This document shows positions 54,430-63,139 of a stretch of DNA of 64,000 bases, piece by piece. The DNA is from Anaerosalibacter sp. Marseille-P3206 (lineage in GTDB: Bacteria; Bacillota; Clostridia; Tissierellales; Sporanaerobacteraceae). Below the pieces are notes generated by a model that searched no databases, had not been told where the DNA came from, and saw nothing but the letters and a program-made list of their open reading frames with translations. Each line of letters opens with the position of its first letter. Within the stretch, counting starts at the first letter, position 1. Position numbers and translations under genes: made by a program. The stretch is from the NCBI RefSeq assembly GCF_900155565.1, contig NZ_FUHM01000002.1:1984001-2048000 (forward strand), in the 5' to 3' direction.

Positions 54430-55071
54430 ATGATAAAAAGAATTTCTATATTTACTTGTGTATTGTTATTATTTATAAGCACAAATGCCTTTGCAGGAGA
54501 TATACCTGAAGGAATTATGTTAGGTCATCAAAAGGCACTATTTATAGGAGAAATAACTTCTATCACTGAAGATACAATTACCATAATACCTTCGACTGTT
54601 ATGATGGGGAGTATTATGGAATCAGAGGTACAAATAGAAATGTTTGATAATTATTATGGAACAGATAAAAAGCCTGAAATTGGAGATTATATTGTTGCTG
54701 TTTTATTAGATGACAATAAAATAGATGATGGGTGGGTATTTAAAGCTTCTTCTGATGATTACAAATCTTTAAATCTTGTCAGTGAAAAGTATGATATGGT
54801 AGTTCGATATGAAGAATATATCAATGGGGGAAAATACTTTGAGGCACAAAAGAAAATAGATGAAGAAAAAACAGAGTCAATTGATTCTAAAGATGTAGAA
54901 GAAGAGGAAATAGAGCCGATTGATTCTAAAATTGTGGGGGAAGAGAATGCATTAAAATTAAAATACAGTAAAACACAATCTGATATTATTAATAATAAAC
55001 TTGTATTAGGGGCAATTTCAATAATCTTTATAATAATAGCTTTGTTTGTATTAAAAAATAAAAAGAAATAA
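54430..55071 (+). CDS. Secreted protein with C-terminal membrane anchor
   Basis: 213 residues after ATAGGAGGTGC. A cleavable signal peptide ('ISIFTCVLLLFISTNAFAGD') is followed by a beta-rich domain ('KALFIGEITSITEDTITIIP'), a linker with two near repeats 'ESIDSKDVEEE/EPIDSKIVGEE', and a final membrane helix ('LGAISIIFIIIALFVL') with a lysine tail. No family recognised. It starts shortly after repeat copy B and stands alone. Confidence 0.65.
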   Translation: MIKRISIFTCVLLLFISTNAFAGDIPEGIMLGHQKALFIGEITSITEDTITIIPSTVMMGSIMESEVQIEMFDNYYGTDKKPEIGDYIVAVLLDDNKIDDGWVFKASSDDYKSLNLVSEKYDMVVRYEEYINGGKYFEAQKKIDEEKTESIDSKDVEEEEIEPIDSKIVGEENALKLKYSKTQSDIINNKLVLGAISIIFIIIALFVLKNKKK

Positions 55072-55194
55072 CACAATTTAATTAAAAAGCAACTCAACAT
55101 ATAGATAGGTAATTCGTAGTGTTAGTAAACTATGACATATAAGCAAAGTTATATATTTATAAAAATACAAAATTTAAGTTGGGAGGTATTTCAT

Positions 55195-55464
55195 ATGATG
55201 TATCCTTATATTACATTAGCAGATGAGACTGAAATTACTCACTCTCATATAATTGAAGAAAATGATGTAAAGAAAGTAGAAGTTCACTTTGAGCGGCCAA
55301 CAGAACATGGATTTGATACAGCAAGGTGTATTTTGCCTAATTATACTTGGATAAAAATAGAAGGTTATACTGATGAAGAAATTGAAAACTTCAATGAAAT
55401 GCTTAGACATAATGCACATCTTCTATATAAATATGCCTCAATAGGAGGTATTCAAATTGCCTAG
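55195..55464 (+). CDS. DUF2442-like small protein
   Basis: Start ATG 55195 (or 55198) follows GGGAGG. The 89-residue soluble protein is acidic ('MMYPYITLADETEITHSHII') and overlaps the DUF4160-type gene by eight bases. DUF4160 and DUF2442 genes usually occur as a coupled pair and have been considered toxin-antitoxin-like. The assignment to DUF2442 rests mainly on that pairing. Confidence 0.55.
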   Translation: MMYPYITLADETEITHSHIIEENDVKKVEVHFERPTEHGFDTARCILPNYTWIKIEGYTDEEIENFNEMLRHNAHLLYKYASIGGIQIA

Positions 55465-55735
55465 TCTTTTTAGAATAGGAGGATATTTGGTTTACTTCTG
55501 GTCTAATGAAAACTTTGAACCAATCCATGTTCATGTAAGCAAGGGAAAGCCTAGCCCAAATGCTACTAAAATTTGGTTAACTGCTTCAGGTGGTTGTATC
55601 TTAGCTAATAATTCAAGCAAGATACCAACAAAAGAATTAAATAATATTTTAGAAATAATAGCAGCACAATACTTTTTAATATGTAAGGAATGGAAAGAGC
55701 ATTTTAAAACAAATGAAATTAGATTCTATTGTTAA
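55457..55735 (+). CDS. DUF4160-family protein
   Basis: Starts at TTG 55457 after AGGAGGTATTC. The 92 residues show the DUF4160 signature 'PSLFRIGGYLVYFWSNENFE' and 'IHVHVSKGKP', and the family length is complete. Function of the family is not established; the pairing suggests a two-gene regulatory or toxin-antitoxin-like unit. Confidence 0.78.
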   Translation: MPSLFRIGGYLVYFWSNENFEPIHVHVSKGKPSPNATKIWLTASGGCILANNSSKIPTKELNNILEIIAAQYFLICKEWKEHFKTNEIRFYC

Positions 55736-55822
55736 AATAATTTCAAAATGTAACAAAATTGAGATAATGACACAGAAGGTAAGGTCTCCTGTGTCATTTC
55801 TGTTTATAGGGAGGAGAGTTTA

Positions 55823-56827
55823 ATGGAATATGGACTGTATGAAAAAATATTGGATAATCATTCCAGAAAAAATTTAAAAGATACAAAGTATAAAGAAATT
55901 AGAAATGTAGATAATAGCGAAATATCTAGAGTGCTTTCAATTACATATCAAAAAATAATTAGACAGACTCTTTCACGTATGAGTAGTAATACAGAAAGAG
56001 TAGAATTCATAGAAGATCTTAATAAGACTATAGGAATAGAGGGATTTGATTATGAGGATCAAAAATTCAAAGAGCTTCTAGCTATCTCGACAAGTACTTT
56101 ATTTACAGGAAATTCAGGACCAACTTTGAAGAGTGAGTTAAGTAGAGAAATTAGAACAGCAGATGAAATTGATTTTTTAATTTCCTTTATTAAATTTAGT
56201 GGTTTGAGACTTATTTATGACGATTTAGTGGAATTTACAAAGACAAAGAAATTAAGAGTAATTACAACTTCATATATGGGAGCTTCAGATTATAAAGCTA
56301 TATTAAATCTTTCCAAATTGCTTAATACTCAAGTCAAGATTTCTTATGATACAAAAAGAACCAGATTACATGCTAAAGCATATTATTTTAAAAGAAATAC
56401 AGGATTCAGTACAGCTTATATAGGTTCTTCAAACTTATCTAATCCAGCATTGTCTAATGGATTAGAATGGAATCTTAAAGTATCTGAATATACATCTAAA
56501 GATGTAATAGATAGTTTTAAAAAAACATTCGAAACATATTGGAATGATGATGAATTTCAAACATTTCAGCCAACAGATGAAAATAATAAAAAGGAATTAA
56601 AATCCTTGCTTAGTATAAAACAAAAAGATGATAATCCCTATGTATTTTTTGATTTAAAACCATATTCCCATCAAAAAGAAATATTAGAAGATCTAAGATT
56701 AGAAAGAGAAGAGTATAATTCTTATAAAAATCTAGTAGTGGCTGCTACAGGGGGACGTGTCATAATAGTGACAGGGTGCAATATATGTTATAAAATCAAG
56801 GGTTTCAGAAACTTTAACCAAATATAA
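55823..56827 (+). pseudogene. PLD-nuclease/helicase protein truncated at Walker A
   Basis: The first 250 residues form a phospholipase-D-like nuclease domain with the HKD motif 'RLHAKAYYFKRNTGFSTAYI' and 'GSSNLSNPAL', as in DUF3427-type DEAD helicases. The start of the helicase follows ('PYSHQKEILEDL', 'NLVVAATG'). In the P-loop (AATGTGKT) repeat copy C begins and adds a short foreign tail. The helicase core and C-terminus (about 600-700 residues) are missing. The nuclease part alone might still be made. Confidence 0.85.
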
Positions 56828-56985
56828 TTCATGCATTGCTTAGAGTAATTAGGATCTAATTGTTGTAAGCAGTGCATAAGAAGTAAGGATTTTGGTTCTT
56901 TAATAAAATATAATTATTTAGTATAATTATATTTGAGATGGTAATCAGTTGTGTATATGTAGATAAGTGTGCAACTAAATAGTTC
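56751..56985 (+). repeat. Walker-A-associated dispersed repeat, copy C
   Basis: Begins GGGGACGTGTCATAATAGTG after the CTACA codons of the helicase P-loop. It keeps CAAGGGTTTCAGAAACTTT, the central palindrome, and a right part with TTCTTTAATAA, TTTAGTATAATTA and TATATGTAG, ending near GTGTGCAAC. Confidence 0.85.
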
Positions 56986-57110
56986 TCATAATCTAGTAAT
57001 CTGATAATATGTGGAATTTAATAAAAAATGATTTTATGCTTTGTAGATCATGAACTTTTTTAATAGTTATATTTAATATTTTTCCAGGACTCATTAATTT
57101 TGTTTTACTG

Positions 57111-57535
57111 ATGATGTCTAGTTGTTGGATCCTAAGTCCCTTATTTATTTTCTTTTATCATTTCTTATTACTCAGTAAGGGATGGAGTCAAATTATGAAG
57201 GGCCATATGGATACTAATGCTAGACCAATAAATATGTTTTGTATGATAAGGGCCCTAGATTTTATATTATTAATTTTAAGTATAAATCTTTACTACACAT
57301 ATTCCAAGGCAGAAAATCAAGATAAAAGGATAAGTGTTGCTAGTATATTTAGCTTTATAATATTGATAAGTTGGCCAATCTTAAATAATATTTTAAGTTT
57401 TAGAGTAATCGCAGTGAAATCAATAGAAAATACTATAAAAACAATAGGGAAGCCATAATTCTTATGGTATTTGTTATTTCTATCTTCGCCTATTTATTTT
57501 CCATAGAAAAACTTAAAAGGAAGCTTATGGAATAA
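57111..57535 (+). pseudogene. Frameshifted membrane protein gene
   Basis: The first frame gives 115 residues with three membrane helices ('LSPLFIFFYHFLLLSKGW', 'ALDFILLILSINLYYTY', 'ASIFSFIILISWPI'). Just before its stop at 57456 the coding pattern moves to another frame ('AIILMVFVISIFAYLFSIEKLKRKLME'), giving a fourth helix and tail. No family is recognised. It is probably one gene broken by a small indel near 57448. Confidence 0.5.
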
Positions 57536-57539
57536 GAAT

Positions 57540-57590
57540 AAAATCTCTTTTCTAGTAGTTGAATCTAACTAGTAAAAGAGATTTTGTTTT
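57540..57590. terminator. Bidirectional terminator
   Basis: Arms AAAATCTCTTTTCTAGT and ACTAGTAAAAGAGATTTT around a short loop, between the membrane remnant and the convergent PII-like gene. Confidence 0.8.
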
Positions 57591-57623
57591 ATAGGTTTTA
57601 AGGATTGTGTATATGACTATGGG

Positions 57624-58292
57624 CTAATTTCCTTGATAAAGCCCTAGGGTCTTTTTCACGTCCATTACAAAGATAATACCTTTACCAGGCTGGTTAATAT
57701 TTAATTCTTTTTCAATGGCCCTAACAATACTATCAGTATTCTTATTAGGAGAAAGGATTAGAATAATTTCCTTTTCAGGGTCTATTTCAATATTAAATAG
57801 TATAGGATTATCTCTTGTTCCAGATCCCCTAGCACGAATTATGGTACCACCTGTGGCTCCACCCAGTTTGGCGGCCTCAATAACTTCATGGTCCAAACCC
57901 TTATCAACTATTGTAAATATTGCATCATACCCCATATCTCTCACTCCTTTATTATCTACATTTAGCTTGCATTTTGAGTCTCTTATACCAAAGCAACTTT
58001 TTAAATCCATGGAAAACACTATTCCATGATGTGGCTTTTCAAAATGAAACTTTTGATTTAATCCATGGAAAAGTGCTGCTTCCCTTTCTTCTTCAATAAT
58101 TATCAATAATACTTCTTTTCGGACTTCGCTTAGACCTAGAATATCCAAGAAATGGTTGTGTACAGTTCCTCTACCCAGAAAGATTGTACCACCTGTAGCC
58201 CCTAGTTTTTTAGCCTCTTTGAGGATCTTTCCTGCCTTTCCAAAGTCTACAATTACAGAAAATAAGGAATGGTGTTTTTCTAATATATCCAT
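57624..58292 (-). CDS. Tandem PII-like (GlnB-fold) regulatory protein
   Basis: 222 residues with two similar halves. Each carries 'GATGGTI' (KKLGATGGTIFLGRG near residue 30; KLGGATGGTIIRARGS near 145) and the ending 'GIV/GIIF.MD'. The fold is that of PII/GlnB-like trimer proteins, normally about 110 residues per subunit. Its ATG follows the stop of the DUF1538 gene with no gap, so it probably regulates that membrane protein, as PII proteins do with transporters. Confidence 0.85.
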   Translation of the reverse strand: MDILEKHHSLFSVIVDFGKAGKILKEAKKLGATGGTIFLGRGTVHNHFLDILGLSEVRKEVLLIIIEEEREAALFHGLNQKFHFEKPHHGIVFSMDLKSCFGIRDSKCKLNVDNKGVRDMGYDAIFTIVDKGLDHEVIEAAKLGGATGGTIIRARGSGTRDNPILFNIEIDPEKEIILILSPNKNTDSIVRAIEKELNINQPGKGIIFVMDVKKTLGLYQGN

Positions 58293-59768
58293 TTAAATTT
58301 CATCCCCCTTATTAGCCTTAATTTTAAATATCAAGCCTAGTAGCTGAATAGCCACTATAGGGGTCATAGCAACCATAGCTATAACTCCAAATCCATCTAC
58401 AAGAACATTTGCAGTAGGAACTGCACTAGCTGCACCTTGGGCAAATGCCAGTATAAAGGTTGCAGTCATTGGACCTGAGGCCACTCCACCAGAATCAAAG
58501 GCAATACCCACAAATATTGATGGGACTATATAACTTAGGAAGACTCCCAGAGCAAAACCAGGTAGTAGAAAGTGCCAAAGTTTTAAACTTGGAATCATAA
58601 TCCTTAGCATTGACATAGATACTGCAAAGGCTATACCCAGAGAAAGAGCAACTAAGATAACTTTTCTTCTAATATGGCCTGCAGTTACTTCCTCAACCTG
58701 CTCAGTTAAGACATAGACTGCTGGTTCTGCTAAGACCACTACAGTACCAAGGATAAAACCAATTACTGGTAAGGCCCAGGAAGAATTTAAGCTAGCAATA
58801 CCTTCACCCATAACCCTGCCTACCTCCATGAAGCCAGCATTTACACCAGTTAAAAATAAGGTTAGACCAATATAGGTATAGAGAAGACCCTTTAATATTC
58901 TATTTCTATTTTCCTTTTTTAGCTTGAATTTATATTGATTAAATATAAGAAACAATATAAGAAGAGGAAATAAGGTGATTACAGACTCTCTCATGAGTAT
59001 AGGCAATTCCTTTATATATGGAGCAAATACACTAGAGTGAGAAATAAAGGCCTCTGCTTCTCCATGTATATTTTTAATACCAGATATGATGCTCATAAGC
59101 ATAATAGCAAAAATAGGACCTGAAGATGCAAGACCTACCATACCGAAACTATCCTCTTCGGAAGTCTTACCACCCTTTAGTTGGGATACTCCTAGACCTA
59201 GGGCTAGAATAAAAGGGGTAGTCATTGCTCCAGTAGTAGCACCTGAGGCATCTACAGATATAGCTAAAAATTCTTCACTGACCCAGACTCCCAATACAAG
59301 TATAAAGGCATATACAACTGTGAAGAACCGATTTAAGGGTTTACCAAAAAGAATTCTAAGTAGGCCTAGAGCAACCATTGTTCCAACACCTACAGATACC
59401 ACTATTAAGGTTAAGGAAGCTGGAATAGCACCCCCACTGGCCTTACTAACCTGGTCAGCTAGTATTTGTATATCAGGCTCAGCCACATTGATTAAAAAAC
59501 CTAATATAAAACCTAATATAATAACGTAATGAGTCTTATTTGTCTTGGCTATTGTTCCTCCCATTAGGTTACCAATAGGACTTATTCCCAATTCAGCACC
59601 AAAGAGGAAGATGCCCAATCCAGTTACTACAAAGAGAGAGCCCAAGATAAACCTCATTAGCATTGATATCTCTATAGGTACCAGAGTAAAATGAAGAATA
59701 ATAACAATTATGGTAATAGGTAGAACGGAGGATAATACCTCCTTAAATTTACTTGTTAATACACTCAA
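58293..59768 (-). CDS. DUF1538-family membrane protein
   Basis: 491 residues and about twelve membrane helices in two repeated halves. Each half has 'GTVV(V/I)LAEP/GFLINVAEPDIQ'-type motifs and a 'SGGVASGPMTATFILA/DASGATTGAMTTPF' motif. This is the DUF1538 family, uncharacterized but transporter-like and often paired with PII-like genes. It is the first gene of a two-gene operon with the tandem PII protein. Substrate unknown. Confidence 0.88.
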   Translation of the reverse strand: MSVLTSKFKEVLSSVLPITIIVIILHFTLVPIEISMLMRFILGSLFVVTGLGIFLFGAELGISPIGNLMGGTIAKTNKTHYVIILGFILGFLINVAEPDIQILADQVSKASGGAIPASLTLIVVSVGVGTMVALGLLRILFGKPLNRFFTVVYAFILVLGVWVSEEFLAISVDASGATTGAMTTPFILALGLGVSQLKGGKTSEEDSFGMVGLASSGPIFAIMLMSIISGIKNIHGEAEAFISHSSVFAPYIKELPILMRESVITLFPLLILFLIFNQYKFKLKKENRNRILKGLLYTYIGLTLFLTGVNAGFMEVGRVMGEGIASLNSSWALPVIGFILGTVVVLAEPAVYVLTEQVEEVTAGHIRRKVILVALSLGIAFAVSMSMLRIMIPSLKLWHFLLPGFALGVFLSYIVPSIFVGIAFDSGGVASGPMTATFILAFAQGAASAVPTANVLVDGFGVIAMVAMTPIVAIQLLGLIFKIKANKGDEI

Positions 59769-59998
59769 ATATAACCACCTTCTTTCAAAAAATTAACTAA
59801 AAGAAACCATATAGAAGTTAATCTCAATATAGTAGGATACAAAATAACCTAATATTGTTTCTAAAGAGTTATTTATATTATATCATTTCTCACATAAATA
59901 TAAAGATTTAATTTTGTGAAGTTTCTAGAGCCTAGTCTACAGTCCTACTTTAAGGTGATAAGTATTTTTATTTAAGGGTGTAAAAAGGTGGTATAAAT

Positions 59999-60376
59999 AT
60001 GGAGAGAGGATTATATAATAGAGATTTGGATATAGTCTTTCCTAAAGAAGGAAGCTTTTCTTTTGATATCAGAATTTTTTCTCACAGTCCTATAGAAGAG
60101 AGGCTCATATAGGAAATCAAAGGTGAGTTGGAAGATGGTATGAAGTTAGGCCATGATGGCCTAGATATTGCTAGTTCAAAAGTTATGGATGATGGTGATT
60201 ATAAGAATGAAACAGTAAATATAAGATATTTAACATCAAGCTATATAAAAAATATAAATGGGGTAGGTAAATTTGCCTTTGTTAGTGATTATGAACATCA
60301 TCTACTATCTTTGCTATATATTTTAGTAACTTTATTTTTAGTGAAAGCAGTTTTTAAAGCTTTAGGGGTGGAATAA
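59999..60376 (+). pseudogene. Hypothetical gene with in-frame TAG
   Basis: ATG 59999 has AAAGGTGG upstream. The frame is open for 125 codons apart from TAG at codon 38 (60110-60112). It shows a region 'GMKLGHDGLDIASSKVMDDG' and a C-terminal membrane helix ('SLLYILVTLFLVKAVFKAL'). No family is recognised. Coding character on both sides of the TAG suggests a recent nonsense mutation. Confidence 0.45.
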
Positions 60377-60747
60377 TTCTATTTTAAAATCAAAGTGAAA
60401 ATTTCTTTTAAAGAGGATAGAAGCTACTAGATTATTGATTTTCCTGACAAAACGTTGGAACTTTATAATAAGTTAAGAGTGGAAGGTTATTGATACATTT
60501 CTTGATAAATATGAGAGATCCACTAAAGAATGATCCTCTAGATGAATTTAAAATAATATTAATGACTTAGATTATGTTATTATGATTTGTTTGAAATAGT
60601 ACCAAGTTCTACACTTCCTTAATATTGAGCACCTTTTGAAAACTGCAAAATAATTAACTACCTCTTGCCATATAGAAGGATTTTGGAGATTAATATAGAA
60701 TATTATATAAAGTGGTTTATTAATAGAGTGATAAGGAGGTAATTCCA
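60377..60747. other. Intergenic region with unreadable remnants
   Basis: Short coding-like runs ('FPDKTLELYNKLRVEGY') occur but are interrupted in every frame. I see no gene, RNA or clear signal. Confidence 0.4.
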
Positions 60748-60892
60748 ATGAAATTTGATGTTATACAGTCAATGTGAAGCTCAAGAACCCTCAGAATATC
60801 ATATCAGCAGGAAGCAGTAGATGGTTTAAACAGTTATGCTGACGTACAAAAGCCTGGATCTCTGCAGAGTGGACTTCTAGTAATGCCAGCAG
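60748..60892 (+). pseudogene. N-terminal helicase fragment truncated at Walker A
   Basis: ATG 60748 has a good ATAAGGAGGT site. After an in-frame TGA at codon 10 the same frame continues 'ISYQQEAVDGLNSYADVQKP' and 'LQSGLLVMPAG', which is the Q-motif-like and P-loop region of an SF2 helicase. Repeat copy D begins at the second half of the P-loop, and nothing of the helicase follows. Confidence 0.7.
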
Positions 60893-61120
60893 GGGAACGT
60901 GTCATAATAGTGATGGGTGCAGTTAATGTTATGAAACCAAGGGTTTCAGGAACTTTAAATAAATATATTTTGTGTATTGCTTAGAGTAATTAAAGTTGAT
61001 TGCTGTAAGCAATGTATGAGAGGGGGCAAGAATATTAGTTCTTTAATAGTTGACAATTAGTTAGTATAATTACATTTAAAATAATAATAATAATTACGTA
61101 TATGTAGTATTAAGCGAACT
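60892..61120 (+). repeat. Walker-A-associated dispersed repeat, copy D
   Basis: Begins GGGGAACGTGTCATAATAGTG after GCCAGCA. The palindrome is weaker (TATTGCTTAGAGTAATTA..TTGCTGTAAGCAATGT), and the right part (TTAGTATAATTACATTT, TACGTATATGTAG) ends near TAAGCGAAC. It shares its length and ends with copies B and C. Confidence 0.83.
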
Positions 61121-61147
61121 TAATTGAAATTAAAGGAGTGAACTCAT

Positions 61148-61282
61148 ATGATTAATGTTTTACCTTCACTTTTTATTTCATTACCTTTATACCTAGGAAT
61201 ACCAGCAATAATCCTATATTTTGTAATAAAAACAGCCGTGAAAAAGGCAATAAAAGAACTAAAAGATGAAAATATATTATAA
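61148..61282 (+). CDS. Small membrane peptide
   Basis: A 44-residue ORF with an AAAGGAGTGAAC ribosome site. One membrane helix ('LFISLPLYLGIPAIILYFVI') is followed by a short basic/acidic tail ('KTAVKKAIKELKDE'). It starts 28 bases after repeat copy D. No family recognised; the ribosome site and amphipathic tail make it a plausible real gene. Confidence 0.5.
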   Translation: MINVLPSLFISLPLYLGIPAIILYFVIKTAVKKAIKELKDENIL

Positions 61283-61494
61283 TTAAAGAAGCGTGTAGTT
61301 TATAAACTGCGTCGTGGATATAGAAAAATGTGCAACAAATCTTTTGGGTTTAGTGATAATTTTAATAGTTAAAAGCTGATAACTTCTTACATAAAAGAGT
61401 AAGATTTTCAGAAGGCATAATCCCAAAAGAGTTTATAGAATAACAGGGGGAATATGGAACAAGAGATATGTTATATGAAAAGGAGGTATGATTT

Positions 61495-61816
61495 ATGTGG
61501 GAAAATACAGAATTAACAAAAAAGAGCTTATGAACTTTTTGATGACGGGATAATAGATACCTTTGAAGTAGGAACATTTAAGGGAGTGCAACAAATTCAT
61601 CATTATATATTTCAAGATGTATTTGATTGTGCAAGAAAAATAAGGACAGTTAATTTATCAAAAGGTAATTTTCGTTTTGCTCCTGTTGGATTTTTAGAAT
61701 CTAACCTGGAAGTTATTGAAAAGATGCCAGGGTCCGATTTTGATAGTATTATTGAAAAATATGTAGAAATGAATGTTGCACATCCTTTTAGGGAAGGGAA
61801 TGGTAGAAGCCAGTAA
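61495..61816 (+). pseudogene. Fic-domain protein remnant 2
   Basis: ATG 61495 has AAGGAGGT ahead but shifts frame after about 11 codons. The main frame then reads 'AYELFDDGIIDTFEVGTFKG', 'HHYIFQDVFDCARKIRTVNL' and ends within the active-site motif 'AHPFREGNGRS'. The remainder is replaced by ABC-F sequence. It is not related at base level to the Fic remnant at 34.1 kb. Confidence 0.78.
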
Positions 61817-62533
61817 AATAAATATTCCATCAGAAAACTATAGGAAACAAGCAAGAAACATTGCATAATGCTGCTAAGTCCATTGAGCAGAGAATTGAAG
61901 GTTTGGGGGAAATAAAAGCTCTAGAAAACGTCAGCGCTATTCGTTTTAAACAGAGCAAGGCATTTGAACTTCATAATCCCTACCCTATTATTGGAGAAGA
62001 AGGGAATAGGAACTTTGGGGATAATGTGCTATTTAAAAAAGCCTCCTTCCAAATTCCTATCGGGGCAAATGTGGCACTAACTGGAGAAAATGGTACTGGA
62101 AAACAACTCTAATCGAAATGATATTAAACCATGAAGATGGTATATCAATATCCCCTAAGGCAGAAGTAGGCTAATTTTCCTAAAATGGGTATAAATATAA
62201 CCATAATCGAAAGGTTATGGAATTTATACAGGAGGATTGTGATTACAATATTTCCAAAAACCGCTCATTACTCACTTCCATGGGAATTAAAGATGGGGAT
62301 ATTAACAAAAAACCATCTGTTTAAGTGGGGGCGAAATTATTAAATTAATGCTGGCCAAAAAGCTTATGGGTAGTTATAATATATTATTAATGGATGAACC
62401 AAGTAATTTTCTTGATATACCTAGCCTGGAGGCACTGGAAGTGTTAATGAAAGGGTATGCTGGAACGATAATTATTTTATTTTTAGTACTGATAAATTGT
62501 AAGTGGACCAATAAAAGGGACTATAGCTTTTGA
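61817..62533 (+). pseudogene. ABC-F ATPase remnant (ribosome-protection type)
   Basis: It begins inside the linker of an ABC-F protein ('[14 protein letters not shown]', '[20 protein letters not shown]'). It then reaches the second ATPase domain ('[12 protein letters not shown]') where a missing A in a run of five shifts the frame. A later part holds '[20 protein letters not shown]'. Several more stops follow. Intact relatives (Vga/Lsa/Msr type) protect ribosomes from antibiotics. This copy is dead. Confidence 0.82.
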
Positions 62534-62553
62534 TATTAAAGGGGTGTATTAGT

Positions 62554-62783
62554 ATGGTAGACAATGCTATTCAAATGGTAACAGAGAAATTATCTTCTTG
62601 GCCTTGCGTGAGAGGTATTATATTAGGGGTTCATGTGCAAGAGGCACCCATACAGAAGATTCTGATATAGATGTGGGAATTTATTACAATGCGTAATCAT
62701 TTGACCTGATAGCGATTAATCAAATTGCTACAGAATTGAATGATGAAAGATGTGGAATTGGGAATGTAAAAGCCATTTTATAA
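62554..62783 (+). pseudogene. Nucleotidyltransferase-domain remnant
   Basis: The first frame starts 'MVDNAIQMVTEKLSSWPCVRG'. After a shift the active-site motif follows ('GSCARGTHTEDSDIDVGIYY'), characteristic of the NTP_transf_2 superfamily. A stop and further shifts end it after about 75 codons. Confidence 0.7.
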
Positions 62784-62845
62784 AAGACTAGTTCAACAAA
62801 TGGGACAGATTACTTAATAAATTATTAATTTTAGGAGAATGATAA

Positions 62846-62974
62846 ATGAATGTAAAAACCTTTACTGCGATGACTGAGGCAGGCTTAGACAGAAAAGTAA
62901 ATAATCTTTTAAATGGTAATTCTTTTGATGTCGTAGATATAAAGTATTCATCCTCAATTTTTTATATGTGGTAA
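62846..62974 (+). CDS. Small Cse60-like sporulation protein, probably cut short
   Basis: A 42-residue ORF with TTAGGAGAATG upstream ('FTAMTEAGLDRKVNNLLN', 'FDVVDIKYSSSIFYMW'). It resembles short Cse60/sporulation-associated proteins of about 60 residues. The last 15-20 residues appear to be lost by a frame change at 62970. Confidence 0.45.
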   Translation: MNVKTFTAMTEAGLDRKVNNLLNGNSFDVVDIKYSSSIFYMW

Positions 62975-63139
62975 TGGTTATATACAGACAATCAAATAAA
63001 GAATAATAACTAAGCAATCAGGCGCAGTTGTGGAATTAGAGCTGCACATCAAACGGAGTGGATTGTGGTATTATAATTTGTTGTCTTGGGTGAATTTAAA
63101 GTAATCGAAATTGATTATCTGAAAGGAAGTGTAGAGTAT

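Noticed and set aside
15577-60112. TAG read as pyrrolysine
   Set aside because: Many genes in the window end at TAG, neither gene is a methylamine methyltransferase, and no pyl genes are seen.
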